This document shows, piece after piece, positions 25,633 through 34,206 of a DNA stretch of 64,000 nucleotides (positions are counted from its first letter, which is position 1; each line of letters starts with the position of its first letter). The position numbers and the translations under genes are program-made. The notes under the pieces were generated by a model that was not told the origin of the DNA, did no database searches, and saw nothing but the letters and a program-made list of their open reading frames with translations. The stretch comes from Streptomyces sp. Ag109_O5-1 (GTDB lineage Bacteria > Actinomycetota > Actinomycetes > Streptomycetales > Streptomycetaceae), in assembly GCF_003814875.1 (NCBI RefSeq), contig NZ_RKQF01000001.1, forward strand, positions 7,130,001 through 7,194,000, read 5' to 3'.

Positions 25633-27540
25633 ATGACGGTGCTCGGAGACGGGACCGCCGCGCTGTACGACACGGGCCCGGTGCCCGGACCCGGCGGCTG
25701 GCCGGTGACCTACGAGCAGGTGGCGACGGGCAACCTGCCGGTGGTGGAGGCGCCGTCGCCGGTCCCGAGGCTCAGCGCGGGACTGCGGCTGCACGGCGAG
25801 TACCAGGGGTCGGGTTTCACCGAGCCCAAGTACATCGCCCGTCGGGGGGACGGGCAGGTCGTACAGCTGTCCAGGCTGCTGTACCTGGTGGCGTCGTCGG
25901 TCGACGGCGTCCGCGATGCCGAGGCCATCGCGCACCGGGTCAGCGCCCGCTTCGGCCGCGAGGTCAGCGGGGAGAACATCCGCTTCCTCGTCGAGAAGAA
26001 GCTGGAACCGCTGGGGGTGACGGTCCCGGAGGGCCAGGAGGACGACGAGGTCGACGCCCCGCGCTCCGACCTGCTGCTCGCCCTCAAGGGCCACCGGGTC
26101 ATCTTCAACGAGCGGCGCACGATGAAGATCGCGCGTTCGCTGGCATGGCTGCACCGGCCGGCCGTGGTCGCGCTGGTGCTGGGCTCGGCCATAGCCATGG
26201 ACGTCTGGCTGTTCGGGTTCTTCGGGGCGATCGAGCCCGTCCTGCAGGTACTCGACCAGCCGGTCCTGATCCTCGTCGTCTTCGTGCTCACCGTGGCCTC
26301 CCTCGTCTTCCACGAGTTCGGTCACGCCTCCGCGTGCAGATACGGAGGAGCCCGGCCCGGCTGCATCGGGTGCGGGCTCTTCCTCATCTGGCCCTCGATG
26401 TACACCGACGTCACCGACGTCTACCGGATCGGGCGGGGCGGCCGGCTCCGCACCGACCTGGGCGGTGTCTACTTCAACGTCGTCTTCATGCTGGCCATGG
26501 CGGGCGCCTACTTCGCCACCGGCGCGCAGTTCTTCCTGGCCACGGTCTACCTCGGGCACTTCGAGATCCTGGAACAGCTGATGCCGGCCGTACGGCTGGA
26601 CGGCTACTACATCCTCGGCGACCTGGCCGGGGTCCCGGACCTGTACGGCAAGATCAAACCGATCCTGCTGAGCCTGGTGCCGGGGGCGAAGGGTGACAAG
26701 GCCCGGCAGGAGGTCGCCGGGCTGAAGAAGTCGGCCCGCGCGATCGTCGCCACCTGGACGCTGACGATGGTCCCGCTGATCATCGGCGAGCTCGGCTACG
26801 CCATGTGGAACCTGCCCCGGATCCTCACCACGATGACCCGCTCGCTGACCGAGCAGCTCATGGGCACCGGTTCGGCGTTCATGGACGGGAAGATCGTCGA
26901 GGGTCTGGTCGGGACCATCGGCTCCGTGATGCTGCTGTGCCCGATGGCCGGTGTGGTCTATCTGTCCGTGAAGATCGGCGGGCGGATCTTCCGGGCCGCC
27001 AAGCGGTCGACGGACGGCAGGCCCGCGCTCCGGCTCGCGGTCTGCGCGCTCGCCCTGGCCGCGCTCACCGGGCTCAGCTACGCCTGGGTGTCCGGGGTGA
27101 CCCCGAAGCCGCTGCCCAAGCAGCCGCCGATCGCACCGATCCTCCAGCCGGGGGTGCCGACCGAGGAGCCGCCGACACGGCAGGCCTCGACCCCGGAGGG
27201 ACCGACGGGCTCAGGCGCCCCGTCGGACACGGTGTCCGGTGTGCCGGCCGCCTCGCCCGGGGCGAGCGCCGGACCCTCGGCCGAGTCGACGTCGCGCGGG
27301 GCGTCCGCCTCCGCGTCGCCGTCCGCCTCCGTGTCGGGCCGCCCCGGCCGGGAGGCCACGTCACCGGCGCCCTCTGGCGGGGGAACGGTCACCGGCCCGA
27401 CGGCCTCGTCGTCGGCGAGTGTCCCGGTGACCCCGACGCCCACACCGTCGGAGAGCGTGCCGGTGTCCCCGACGCCCTCCGGCCCGTCCTCGCCGCCGGT
27501 CAGCGAATCGCCGGTCAGCCCGGCACCGGCCACGTCCTGA
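25633..27540 (+). CDS. Membrane protein: PqqD-like domain plus M50 zinc protease with Ser/Pro/Thr tail
   Basis: This is a 635-residue protein. Residues about 65-135 resemble a PqqD-type peptide-recognition domain (RRGDGQVVQLSRLLYLV, then an HRVSARFGREVSGENI helix). Helices near 170-225 lead to HEFGH at residues 227-231, the M50 zinc site. The third ligand lies in RLDGYYILGD (Asp323). More helices run to about 490. A 140-residue Ser/Pro/Thr-rich, probably external tail ends the protein. M50 enzymes cut peptides within or next to the membrane. With two duplicated peptides upstream, it probably binds, cleaves and releases them (inference). No ABC transporter or modifying enzyme is seen beside it. 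Confidence 0.8.
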   Translation: MTVLGDGTAALYDTGPVPGPGGWPVTYEQVATGNLPVVEAPSPVPRLSAGLRLHGEYQGSGFTEPKYIARRGDGQVVQLSRLLYLVASSVDGVRDAEAIAHRVSARFGREVSGENIRFLVEKKLEPLGVTVPEGQEDDEVDAPRSDLLLALKGHRVIFNERRTMKIARSLAWLHRPAVVALVLGSAIAMDVWLFGFFGAIEPVLQVLDQPVLILVVFVLTVASLVFHEFGHASACRYGGARPGCIGCGLFLIWPSMYTDVTDVYRIGRGGRLRTDLGGVYFNVVFMLAMAGAYFATGAQFFLATVYLGHFEILEQLMPAVRLDGYYILGDLAGVPDLYGKIKPILLSLVPGAKGDKARQEVAGLKKSARAIVATWTLTMVPLIIGELGYAMWNLPRILTTMTRSLTEQLMGTGSAFMDGKIVEGLVGTIGSVMLLCPMAGVVYLSVKIGGRIFRAAKRSTDGRPALRLAVCALALAALTGLSYAWVSGVTPKPLPKQPPIAPILQPGVPTEEPPTRQASTPEGPTGSGAPSDTVSGVPAASPGASAGPSAESTSRGASASASPSASVSGRPGREATSPAPSGGGTVTGPTASSSASVPVTPTPTPSESVPVSPTPSGPSSPPVSESPVSPAPATS

Positions 27541-27633
27541 CGAGCGGCACCGGGCCGCCGCCGTACCAGCCGTACCGCGGCGGCTCATGGTCACCGAACC
27601 ATCCATCGCAGCAGCACAGCACAGGAGCACTTC

Positions 27634-28302
27634 ATGAGCATCCACCGAAAACCACGCACTCCGAGCCCGCTCACCCGACGGGCCCTCGGGCTCGGCCTGT
27701 TCGCCGCCGGGGTCGCCGGGGCGGCCGCGGTACCGGCACAGGCGGCCACCGTCGCGCCGCACGCCGCGTTCGCCTCCGACCACGTCTTCAGCCACGCGGA
27801 CCGGGGCCACCACACCCAGACCAGGGACTCGTTCACGATCCGTCAGTTCGGCACGGTCAACGCCGCCACCGCGCGCAACCAGGCCAACGCGGTCGGGGCC
27901 GGCTGCTCGGCCGACGACCACTGCCGGTCGGTGGCGCTGTCCTTCCAGATCGTCACGATCGGCGGGGAGCACACGCACCTGAACGCGGTGAACCTCAGCG
28001 ACGCCGCGAACAAGGAGTGCACGGGCTGCCAGACCCTGGCCGGCGCCTACCAGTTCGTGGTCTCGACGCCGACCGCGCTGAGCTTCGACAGCGCGACCCG
28101 CGGCAAGCTCGACGACATCCACCGCCGGCTCGATGCGCTGACCCGCTCCACCCTGCCCGCCGCCGAGCTGCGCTCGAAGGTCGACGGGCTGGCCGGCGAG
28201 GTCACCGCCGTCCTCCACGACGCGGTCGCGAACGCCCCCAAGGGCGACCCGAAGACCGACGTCACCCTGCACCGCCACCTGGACGGCTGGCCGGGCCACT
28301 GA
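27634..28302 (+). CDS. Small secreted protein of the peptide/M50 locus
   Basis: This is a 222-residue protein with an N-terminal signal (SPLTRRALGLGLFAAGVAG, Tat-like twin Arg) and probable cleavage near AQAA (residue 38). The mature part has a beta-rich half with four cysteines (GCSADDHC, ECTGC), likely two disulfides. A helical half follows (KLDDIHRRLDALTRSTLPA) and a His-containing end. No family is recognised. It follows the M50 gene by 93 bases on the same strand and may be part of the operon, perhaps an external partner or immunity/binding protein (speculative). The ATG at 27634 has AGGAG upstream. Confidence 0.7.
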   Translation: MSIHRKPRTPSPLTRRALGLGLFAAGVAGAAAVPAQAATVAPHAAFASDHVFSHADRGHHTQTRDSFTIRQFGTVNAATARNQANAVGAGCSADDHCRSVALSFQIVTIGGEHTHLNAVNLSDAANKECTGCQTLAGAYQFVVSTPTALSFDSATRGKLDDIHRRLDALTRSTLPAAELRSKVDGLAGEVTAVLHDAVANAPKGDPKTDVTLHRHLDGWPGH

Positions 28303-28455
28303 CCCCGAGCATCGTCGTCCCGTGATCCGGCCGCCCGGCCCACGACCGCCTCCGGCGGGCCGGGCGGCCGGTCACGTGCGCGCCGCGGACATCGGTGTGT
28401 CCTCGGGTGTGTCCATTGACATGGGGTACGACCGGACGGAGACTCGGAGGAAATC

Positions 28456-28473
28456 GGTGAAGTAAATTTCACC
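28456..28473. promoter_or_regulatory. Operator-like palindrome upstream of pobA
   Basis: GGTGAA and TTCACC flank GTAAAT, 46 bases before the pobA start. A TTGACA at 28416-28421 may be the -35. The site could bind an IclR or LysR-type PobR regulator, though none is encoded next to it. Confidence 0.45.
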
Positions 28474-28518
28474 AGGCGAACACCAGATCACGCGAACATC
28501 AGTGGAAGGGAACGACCG

Positions 28519-29697
28519 ATGCGCACCACCGTCGGCATCATCGGAGCCGGACCCGCCGGGCTCCTCCTCGCGCGGCTGCTGCACAACGCGGGCATCGACT
28601 CGGTCGTCCTGGAGAGCCGCGACCGCAGCTACGTCGAACACCGCCAGCGCGCCGGGATCCTGGAACAGGGCACGGTGGACGTGCTGCGGGCGGCCGGCGC
28701 CGGGGAGCGCATGGACCGCGAGGGCCTGCGCCACGACGGCATCGAGCTGCGCTTCGCGAAGCAGCGCCACCGCGTGGACTTCCCCGGCCTGACCGGCGGC
28801 CGGTCCGTGATGGTCTACGCCCAGACCGAGGTCTGCAAGGACCTCATCGCCCTCCAGCTCAAGGAGGGCGGCCCGCTGCTCTTCGAGGCGGAGGCGCTGG
28901 AGGTCGAGGGCGCCGAGAGCGGGCGGCCGCGCGTGCGGTTCCGGCACGAGGGCCGGGAGGACGTCCTGGAGTGCGAGTACGTCGTCGGCTGCGACGGCTT
29001 CTGGGGAGTGGCCCGCAAGGCGTTCCCCGCCGGACTCTCCAGGGTCTTCGAGCGGACGTACCCCTACGCCTGGCTGGGCATCCTCGCCGATGTCGCCCCC
29101 TCCCACGACGAACTGGTCTACGCCCGCCACGACCGCGGCTTCGCCCTGCTCTCCATGCGCTCCCCGTCCGTCTCCCGCCTCTACCTCCAGGTGCCGGCCG
29201 GCACGGACGCCGAGGCGTGGCGCGACGAGGAGATCTGGGACGAGCTGGAGCGGCGCTTCGAGACCGACGACGACTGGCGCCTGGAGCGCGGGCCGATCAC
29301 CCAGAAGTCGGTCACACCCATGCGGTCCTACGTCCACGAGCCCATGCGGCACGGCCGGCTCTTCCTCGCCGGGGACGCCGCCCACATCGTGCCGCCGACC
29401 GGCGCCAAGGGACTGAACCTCGCCGTCGGCGACGTCGTCACCCTCGCCCGCGCCCTCGCGCACGAGAAGGAGACCGGCTCGCCCGAGCTCCTGGAGACCT
29501 ACTCGACGACCTGTCTGCGCCGGATCTGGCAGGCGGAGCGCTTCTCGTACGACATGACGACCCTGCTCCACACCAGCCCCGAGGACACCCCCTTCGATGC
29601 CCGGCTCCAGCTGGCCCGGCTCGGCCGGATCGCCTCCTTCCGGGCGGCCGAGACCGACCTGGCGGAGGCCTATACCGGGTTCCCCCTGGATGTCTGA
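28519..29697 (+). CDS. pobA: 4-hydroxybenzoate 3-monooxygenase
   Basis: This is a 392-residue flavoprotein hydroxylase converting 4-hydroxybenzoate to protocatechuate with NADPH and O2. The FAD motif IIGAGPAGLLLARLL is at the N-terminus. The DG motif is VVGCDGFWGVARKAF near residue 160, and the GD motif FLAGDAAHIVPPTGAKG is near 290, with a final LNLAVGD. Substrate-site features RQRAGILEQGTVDVL match PobA. Length is as expected. It is cytoplasmic and feeds the beta-ketoadipate pathway, whose other genes are not here. The start follows GGAAGGGAA. Confidence 0.95.
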   Translation: MRTTVGIIGAGPAGLLLARLLHNAGIDSVVLESRDRSYVEHRQRAGILEQGTVDVLRAAGAGERMDREGLRHDGIELRFAKQRHRVDFPGLTGGRSVMVYAQTEVCKDLIALQLKEGGPLLFEAEALEVEGAESGRPRVRFRHEGREDVLECEYVVGCDGFWGVARKAFPAGLSRVFERTYPYAWLGILADVAPSHDELVYARHDRGFALLSMRSPSVSRLYLQVPAGTDAEAWRDEEIWDELERRFETDDDWRLERGPITQKSVTPMRSYVHEPMRHGRLFLAGDAAHIVPPTGAKGLNLAVGDVVTLARALAHEKETGSPELLETYSTTCLRRIWQAERFSYDMTTLLHTSPEDTPFDARLQLARLGRIASFRAAETDLAEAYTGFPLDV

Positions 29698-29922
29698 GGC
29701 CATCCGAGGGCATCCGAGGACATCCGGGGGATCTCTGGCCGATTCCGGTCGTGTAGCGGCTTCGTCATGGAATGAAGCCCTCCGTGGCCGGGAATCAGGG
29801 GTCCGCGTAGCGTGTTGCGCAGCACGGTGAGGGAAAGATCCTCCCCAGGTACTAGGGTCAATCCTTTGCCAATCCATTACTCTTGACGCCAAGGCCACGC
29901 ACGGTGGCCATGGAGGAGTGAA

Positions 29923-30783
29923 ATGAGGAGCAGCAACCCGGTCTTCTCGCGACGGGGGTTCAGCCGCGACAACGGCTACGCGGGCTTCAACACCGCGCCG
30001 CAGGCCGGGTACGCACAGGGCAACCCGTACGCGCAGAACCCGTACGCGAACAACCCCTACGCCCAGCAGGACCTCCAGCAGGGCGCCCCGCCGCAGGCCC
30101 CGGTCTCCACCGGCCACATGACGATGGACGACGTCATCACGCGTTCCGCGATGACGCTCGGCACCGTCGCCGTCGGCGCGGTCCTCGCCTGGGTCCTGCT
30201 GCCGATCTCGGCCACCAGCTACGGCCTGGCCTTCGGCTCGGCGATCGTGGCGATGGTCCTGGCACTGATCCAGAGCTTCAAGCGCACCCCGTCGCCCGCG
30301 CTGATCCTGGGGTACGCCGCCTTCGAGGGCGTCTTCCTCGGCGTCATCAGCGAGATGTACAACAGCCAGTGGAGCGGCGCCCCGTTCCAGGCGGTGCTCG
30401 GCACCATGGCGGTCTCGGGCGCGACCCTGCTGGTCTACAAGGCCGGCTGGATCCGCGTCACCGCCCGCTACGCCCGCATCGGCATGGCCATCGCCATCGC
30501 CTTCGTGGTGGTCATGGCGGTCAACCTGCTGCTGGTCGCGTTCGGCGTCGCCGAGAACGGCGGTCTGCGCAGCTTCGGCCCGCTCGGTGCGATCGTCGGC
30601 ATCATCGCGATCCTGCTCGGCGCGTTCTTCCTGACCCTCGACTTCAAGCAGATCGAGGACGGCATCGCGTACGGCGCCCCGAAGAACGAGGCCTGGCTGG
30701 CCGCGTTCGGCCTCACCATGACGCTGGTGTGGATCTACGTCGAGATGCTGCGCCTGGTGGCGATCTTCAGCAGTAACGACTAG
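29923..30783 (+). CDS. Bax inhibitor-1 / YccA family membrane protein
   Basis: This is a 286-residue protein. The first 65 residues are hydrophilic with Tyr/Ala/Asn-Pro repeats (GNPYAQNPYANNPYAQQ), as in actinobacterial members. Seven hydrophobic helices follow from residue about 75 (for example MTLGTVAVGAVLAWVLLPIS, FEGVFLGVISEMYNSQW, IVGIIAILLGAFFLTLDF). The C-terminal acidic DFKQIEDGIAYGAPKNEAW segment is the family's pH/Ca-sensing region. Proteins of this family act as Ca leak or stress-related membrane proteins; the role in Streptomyces is unknown. The ATG at 29923 follows GAGGAG. Confidence 0.92.
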   Translation: MRSSNPVFSRRGFSRDNGYAGFNTAPQAGYAQGNPYAQNPYANNPYAQQDLQQGAPPQAPVSTGHMTMDDVITRSAMTLGTVAVGAVLAWVLLPISATSYGLAFGSAIVAMVLALIQSFKRTPSPALILGYAAFEGVFLGVISEMYNSQWSGAPFQAVLGTMAVSGATLLVYKAGWIRVTARYARIGMAIAIAFVVVMAVNLLLVAFGVAENGGLRSFGPLGAIVGIIAILLGAFFLTLDFKQIEDGIAYGAPKNEAWLAAFGLTMTLVWIYVEMLRLVAIFSSND

Positions 30784-30813
30784 CTGGACGGCACGCTTTC
30801 GCAAGTGAGCTGA

Positions 30814-30846
30814 GAAGGGCCCCGGGTCACCGCCCCGGGGCCCTTC
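30814..30846. terminator. Hairpin terminator between converging genes
   Basis: GAAGGGCCCCGGG pairs perfectly with CCCGGGGCCCTTC around a 7-base loop. It lies between the stops at 30783 (plus) and 30866 (minus). Confidence 0.85.
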
Positions 30847-30865
30847 GTCGTCTGAATGTGCGCGC

Positions 30866-31096
30866 CTAGAGAAGTTTGCGCGCCGCCCTCCTCAGGTCGT
30901 ACTCGTGGATCAACGCCTTCGCGTGGCCGTACGCGAGGTTGTGTTCGTGGCGGAGCCAGCTGACCTTTTCCTCGAAGCGGAAGAGGGCCGGGCCTTCATC
31001 GACGGTGCGCAACCAGTCGGACACTTCACGACCGGTGCAGTGGGGGATGCGGGCGAGCATGTTGCGATGGGTCTCCTCGGAGAAGACTTGGGACAT
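30866..31096 (-). CDS. Small protein, DUF4287-like
   Basis: This is a 76-residue soluble protein. The order TGREVSDWLRTVDE, then EKVSWLRHEHNLAYGHAKALIHEYDLRR, resembles the DUF4287 pattern (a helical domain with a His-x-x-Gly-His-Ala region). The function is unknown. The start at 31096 has a GGCGCC context with weak ribosome pairing. It converges with the Bax-inhibitor gene and diverges from the gene at 31234. Confidence 0.7.
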   Translation of the reverse strand: MSQVFSEETHRNMLARIPHCTGREVSDWLRTVDEGPALFRFEEKVSWLRHEHNLAYGHAKALIHEYDLRRAARKLL

Positions 31097-31221
31097 CGGC
31101 GCCTCCGGTGCGCAAAGGGGGTTGTAGCCGGTCCTTCACGTCACCGTGCCTGAGTGTTGGCGTGTTGGCAACAGTCATGACAGGACAGCCGGGTCCTGCC
31201 GGGAGAGCCGACGGGAGGCGT

Positions 31222-31233
31222 TACGCTCGCGGC
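31222..31233 (+). promoter_or_regulatory. -10 element of a likely leaderless transcript
   Basis: TACGCT at 31222-31227, 6 bases, then GTG at 31234. The geometry is identical to that before mazG and the P450 gene. GGGAGG at 31212-31218 is too far upstream to serve as a ribosome site. Confidence 0.45.
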
Positions 31234-31545
31234 GTGGTTGATACGACGCCTCTTACCCGTGCAGTGGAGCACTTCGCCGACAAGTTGCGGGCGGCACCGC
31301 AGAGCCGGTTGCAGAGGGGGGCCGCCGCGGAGGCGCTGGCGCTGGCCAGGCAGTTGGCGAACTGGGCGCAGACCGTCGAGGAACCGGGCGGTGAGGCGCG
31401 CGAGATGCCGGACGCGGGGATGTTCGCGGTCGCCGACCAAATCACGGTGGCCGGGAACGACTTGGCGGTGGTGCTGGAGAGCGACGCCGAGGTCGGCGAC
31501 GCGGTGCGCCTGGTGGAGGAGGCGCAGAAGAGGGCGGGGGTGTGA
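31234..31545 (+). CDS. Small helical hypothetical protein
   Basis: This is a 103-residue protein that looks all-helical (RAVEHFADKLRAAPQSRL, AAAEALALARQLANWAQ). A Met/Pro-containing hinge (EMPDAGMF) and a C-terminal helix follow. It has no signal peptide or membrane segment. I do not recognise the family. The GTG start is favoured by the -10 box 6 bases upstream. A dispersed palindromic repeat follows directly. Confidence 0.65.
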   Translation: MVDTTPLTRAVEHFADKLRAAPQSRLQRGAAAEALALARQLANWAQTVEEPGGEAREMPDAGMFAVADQITVAGNDLAVVLESDAEVGDAVRLVEEAQKRAGV

Positions 31546-31555
31546 GGCGGCGGTG

Positions 31556-31610
31556 CAAGGGGCGCTTCGACGCGCGCCCCTTGGGGGCGCGGGGAACTGC
31601 GCGACCAGCC
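31556..31610. repeat. Dispersed GC-rich repeat with palindrome
   Basis: CAAGGGGCGC and GCGCCCCTTG form a hairpin (31556-31583), followed by GGGGCGCGGGGAACTGCG and CGACCAGCC. This motif is, from memory, one of the most common intergenic repeats in Streptomyces genomes. Confidence 0.7.
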
Positions 31611-31653
31611 ACAGTGCACCCGCACCCGACGACGCACCGGAGCGCCCCCGAAA

Positions 31654-32436
31654 TCAGAGCGACGCTATGACCCTGTCCGCCAGGATGTACACGTTCTCCT
31701 CGCCGCACGCGAAGGTCAGCGTGTACGCGCCCGAGATCCCCGACCCGCCCAGCAGATACGGCGTCTCACCGGCGTTCAGGGCGGCAGCCAGCCGCTCCGC
31801 CGTCTCCCGGTGCCCCGGCGTCATGCACAGGGTCGTGCCGTCGGCGAAGACATAGACGTCCAGCGTGCCCAGCGGCCCTGGACGGACGTCGGAGAGTTCG
31901 ACCTGCGCCTCGGCCAGCTGTTCCAGCGTCGCGACCGTGCGCTCATGGTCGTTCACCACCGGCGACTGCACCGGCACGAAGTCCGGGTGGGAGGGGTGGC
32001 GTCGGCGGGCCGCAGCCAGTTCCGGGGACTCCCCGGTGAACTCGTCGGCCTCCGTGGCCGCCTCGGCCACCGGCTCCAGGCCCACGAAGTCGCCCTGCCG
32101 GGGCAGGAACAGCTCACTGTCCGCCAGGCCCAGCAGCGAAGGCGTGTCGGAGGCGTCACGTGCCTCCTGCGCGGCCCAGAAGGCCCGCGCCTCGGCCAGC
32201 TCCCGCTCCCGCTCCTCGGCCAGCGCCTCGGCGACCGCGGCGCGTATCTCCTCGGCGGCGGCGTGGCTACGAGCCGCCGGCAGAAGGGCGCGCATCGTCG
32301 CGGCCTGGTTCTGGGCAAGCTGGGTGTGCAGCTCGGCGACCTGACGGCGCAGCTTCAGAACGGTGCGCAGGACAGCGACGCCCACGGCGCCCGTGGCGGC
32401 CGTGGTGAGCAGCAAGGCGATCGGCATGGCGCTCAC
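31654..32436 (-). CDS. Membrane-anchored hypothetical protein
   Basis: This is a 260-residue protein. One N-terminal membrane helix (IALLLTTAATGAVGVAVLRTV) is followed by a long charged coiled-coil-like helix (AVAEALAEERERELAEARAFW). An acidic linker follows, then a C-terminal domain with beta character (GTLDVYVFADGTTLCMTPG, YTLTFACGEENVYILADRVI). The ends of that domain contain two cysteines. It is likely cytoplasmic-facing after the anchor. No family is recognised; it is common as a conserved unknown in streptomycetes. Confidence 0.75.
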   Translation of the reverse strand: MSAMPIALLLTTAATGAVGVAVLRTVLKLRRQVAELHTQLAQNQAATMRALLPAARSHAAAEEIRAAVAEALAEERERELAEARAFWAAQEARDASDTPSLLGLADSELFLPRQGDFVGLEPVAEAATEADEFTGESPELAAARRRHPSHPDFVPVQSPVVNDHERTVATLEQLAEAQVELSDVRPGPLGTLDVYVFADGTTLCMTPGHRETAERLAAALNAGETPYLLGGSGISGAYTLTFACGEENVYILADRVIASL

Positions 32437-32633
32437 TGACGTACTCCCGGTTCAAAGTCGACCCCCGACTTCCTACATCAGCTTGAAGGGTGGACTATCA
32501 AGCTGTCAGTGCGTAACGTCACGAAACGGACAGGACTTTGGTCCTGAGGTTTGCCCCTGCAGCCGCGCTGACCTGGGGTGACATCTCCACAGAGGGAGAT
32601 AGGTCACATCCTGGGGGAGATTGGATCACAAAT

Positions 32634-32670
32634 CGGCCCGGTGTTCGGGGTTTTCTCGAACACCGGGCCG
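32634..32670 (-). terminator. Hairpin terminator after the thiolase gene
   Basis: A 14-base perfect stem (CGGCCCGGTGTTCG with CGAACACCGGGCCG) and a 9-base loop, 61 bases beyond the thiolase stop. The rest of the gap up to the gene at 32436 shows nothing coding. Confidence 0.75.
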
Positions 32671-32730
32671 TGGTGTCACGGTGGGTCCCGTGACGGTCAC
32701 TCAGGGGTCACTCGGGGGTCCTGCGATGCC

Positions 32731-33951
32731 TCAGCTCAGGCGCTCGATGACCATCGCCATGCCCTGGCCGCCGCCCACGCACATCGTCTCCAGACCGAAC
32801 TGCTTGTCGTGGAACTGGAGGGAGTTGATGAGCGTGCCGGTGATGCGGGCGCCGGTCATGCCGAAGGGGTGGCCGACGGCGATGGCGCCGCCGTTCACGT
32901 TCAGCTTCTCCAGCGGGATGCCGAGGTCGCGGTAGGAGGGGATCACCTGGGCGGCGAACGCCTCGTTGATCTCGACCAGGTCGATGTCGTCGATGGTCAG
33001 GCCGGCGCGGCCGAGGGCCTGCTTCGACGCCTCCACCGGGCCGAGGCCCATGATCTCGGGGGAGAGGCCGGAGACGCCGGTCGACACGATGCGGGCGAGC
33101 GGGGTGAGGCCGAGCTCGCGGGCCTTGGTGTCGGACATGATGACCACGGCCGCGGCACCGTCGTTCAGCGGGCAGCAGTTGCCGGCCGTGACCAGACCGT
33201 CGGGGCGGAACACCGGCTTCAGGCCGGAGACGCCCTCCAGGGTGACGCCGGCGCGCGGGCCGTCGTCCTTGCTGACGACCGTGCCGTCGGGCAGGGTCAC
33301 CGGGGTGATCTCGCGCTCCCAGAAGCCGTTCTTGATGGCTTCCTCGGCGAGGTTCTGGGAGCGGACGCCGAACTCGTCCATGTCCTGGCGGGTGACGCCC
33401 TTGATGCGGGCCAGGTTCTCGGCGGTCTGGCCCATCGCGATGTACGGGTCGGGGATCAGACCGTCCTCGCGCGGGTCGTGCCAGGTGGAACCCTCCGACG
33501 CGGCGGTGGCGGCGGTACGGGCCTCCGCCTCCGCGAAGAGCGGGTTGTGGGTGCCCGGGAGCTCGTCGGAGCTGCCCTTGGCGTAGCGGGAGACCATCTC
33601 GACACCGGCCGAGATGAAGACGTCGCCCTCGCCGGCCTTGATGGCGTGCAGCGCCATACGGCTGGTCTGCAGCGACGAGGAACAGTAACGGGTGATCGTG
33701 CAGCCGGGCAGGTGGTCCATGCCCATCTGCACGGCGACGATCCGGCCGAGGTTGTAACCCTGCTCGCCGCCGGGGAGACCGCAGCCGAGCATCAGGTCGT
33801 CGATGTCCCGCGGGTCCAGCTCGGGGACCTTGGCGAGGGCGGCCTGGATGATCGTCGCGGTGAGGTCGTCGGGGCGCAGGTCCTTCAGGGAGCCCTTGAC
33901 GGCGCGGCCGATCGGGGAGCGGGCGGTCGAGACGATGACGGCTTCGGGCAT
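32731..33951 (-). CDS. Acetyl-CoA acetyltransferase / 3-ketoacyl-CoA thiolase
   Basis: This is a 406-residue thiolase. The acyl-accepting Cys is in TRYCSSSLQTSRMA near residue 92. The substrate-loop signature NEAFAAQVIPSYRDLG is followed by NVNGGAIAVGHPFGMTGAR with catalytic His. The second Cys is in ETMCVGGGQGMAMV. It condenses or cleaves acyl-CoA in fatty-acid degradation or acetoacetyl-CoA formation, as a cytoplasmic homotetramer. Start ATG 33951 gives the usual MPEAVIVSTARSPIG. It is a single gene; no hydratase or dehydrogenase partner is adjacent. Confidence 0.95.
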   Translation of the reverse strand: MPEAVIVSTARSPIGRAVKGSLKDLRPDDLTATIIQAALAKVPELDPRDIDDLMLGCGLPGGEQGYNLGRIVAVQMGMDHLPGCTITRYCSSSLQTSRMALHAIKAGEGDVFISAGVEMVSRYAKGSSDELPGTHNPLFAEAEARTAATAASEGSTWHDPREDGLIPDPYIAMGQTAENLARIKGVTRQDMDEFGVRSQNLAEEAIKNGFWEREITPVTLPDGTVVSKDDGPRAGVTLEGVSGLKPVFRPDGLVTAGNCCPLNDGAAAVVIMSDTKARELGLTPLARIVSTGVSGLSPEIMGLGPVEASKQALGRAGLTIDDIDLVEINEAFAAQVIPSYRDLGIPLEKLNVNGGAIAVGHPFGMTGARITGTLINSLQFHDKQFGLETMCVGGGQGMAMVIERLS

Positions 33952-34206
33952 CACGGCTCCAAAAGAAAGGGGCGGCGCGTAGCGCCTCGTTGAGGGGTGG
34001 CGGTCGGGTGACGGGCGGGCGTACGGACTGGCAGGGGTGCTTGGGAAGTTACCCGTACGTATGTCATCGGTCACGGGTGTCGGGGTGTGACACTGGCCGC
34101 ACTTTCTAAGCGCTTGCTTGGCTCTTTCCCCGCGGAGCGTCCCGAGTGGCGGATCCCCGGGCGGCTCGTACGCGTCGCCGGTCACCGCCACCCGAGTGTT
34201 CCGTCC

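Noticed and set aside
25029..27540. Daptide, lanthipeptide or thiopeptide cluster
   Set aside because: The peptides lack Cys, and no aminotransferase, oxidoreductase, methyltransferase, cyclase or YcaO gene is nearby. Only the M50/PqqD element is shared with known RiPP types.
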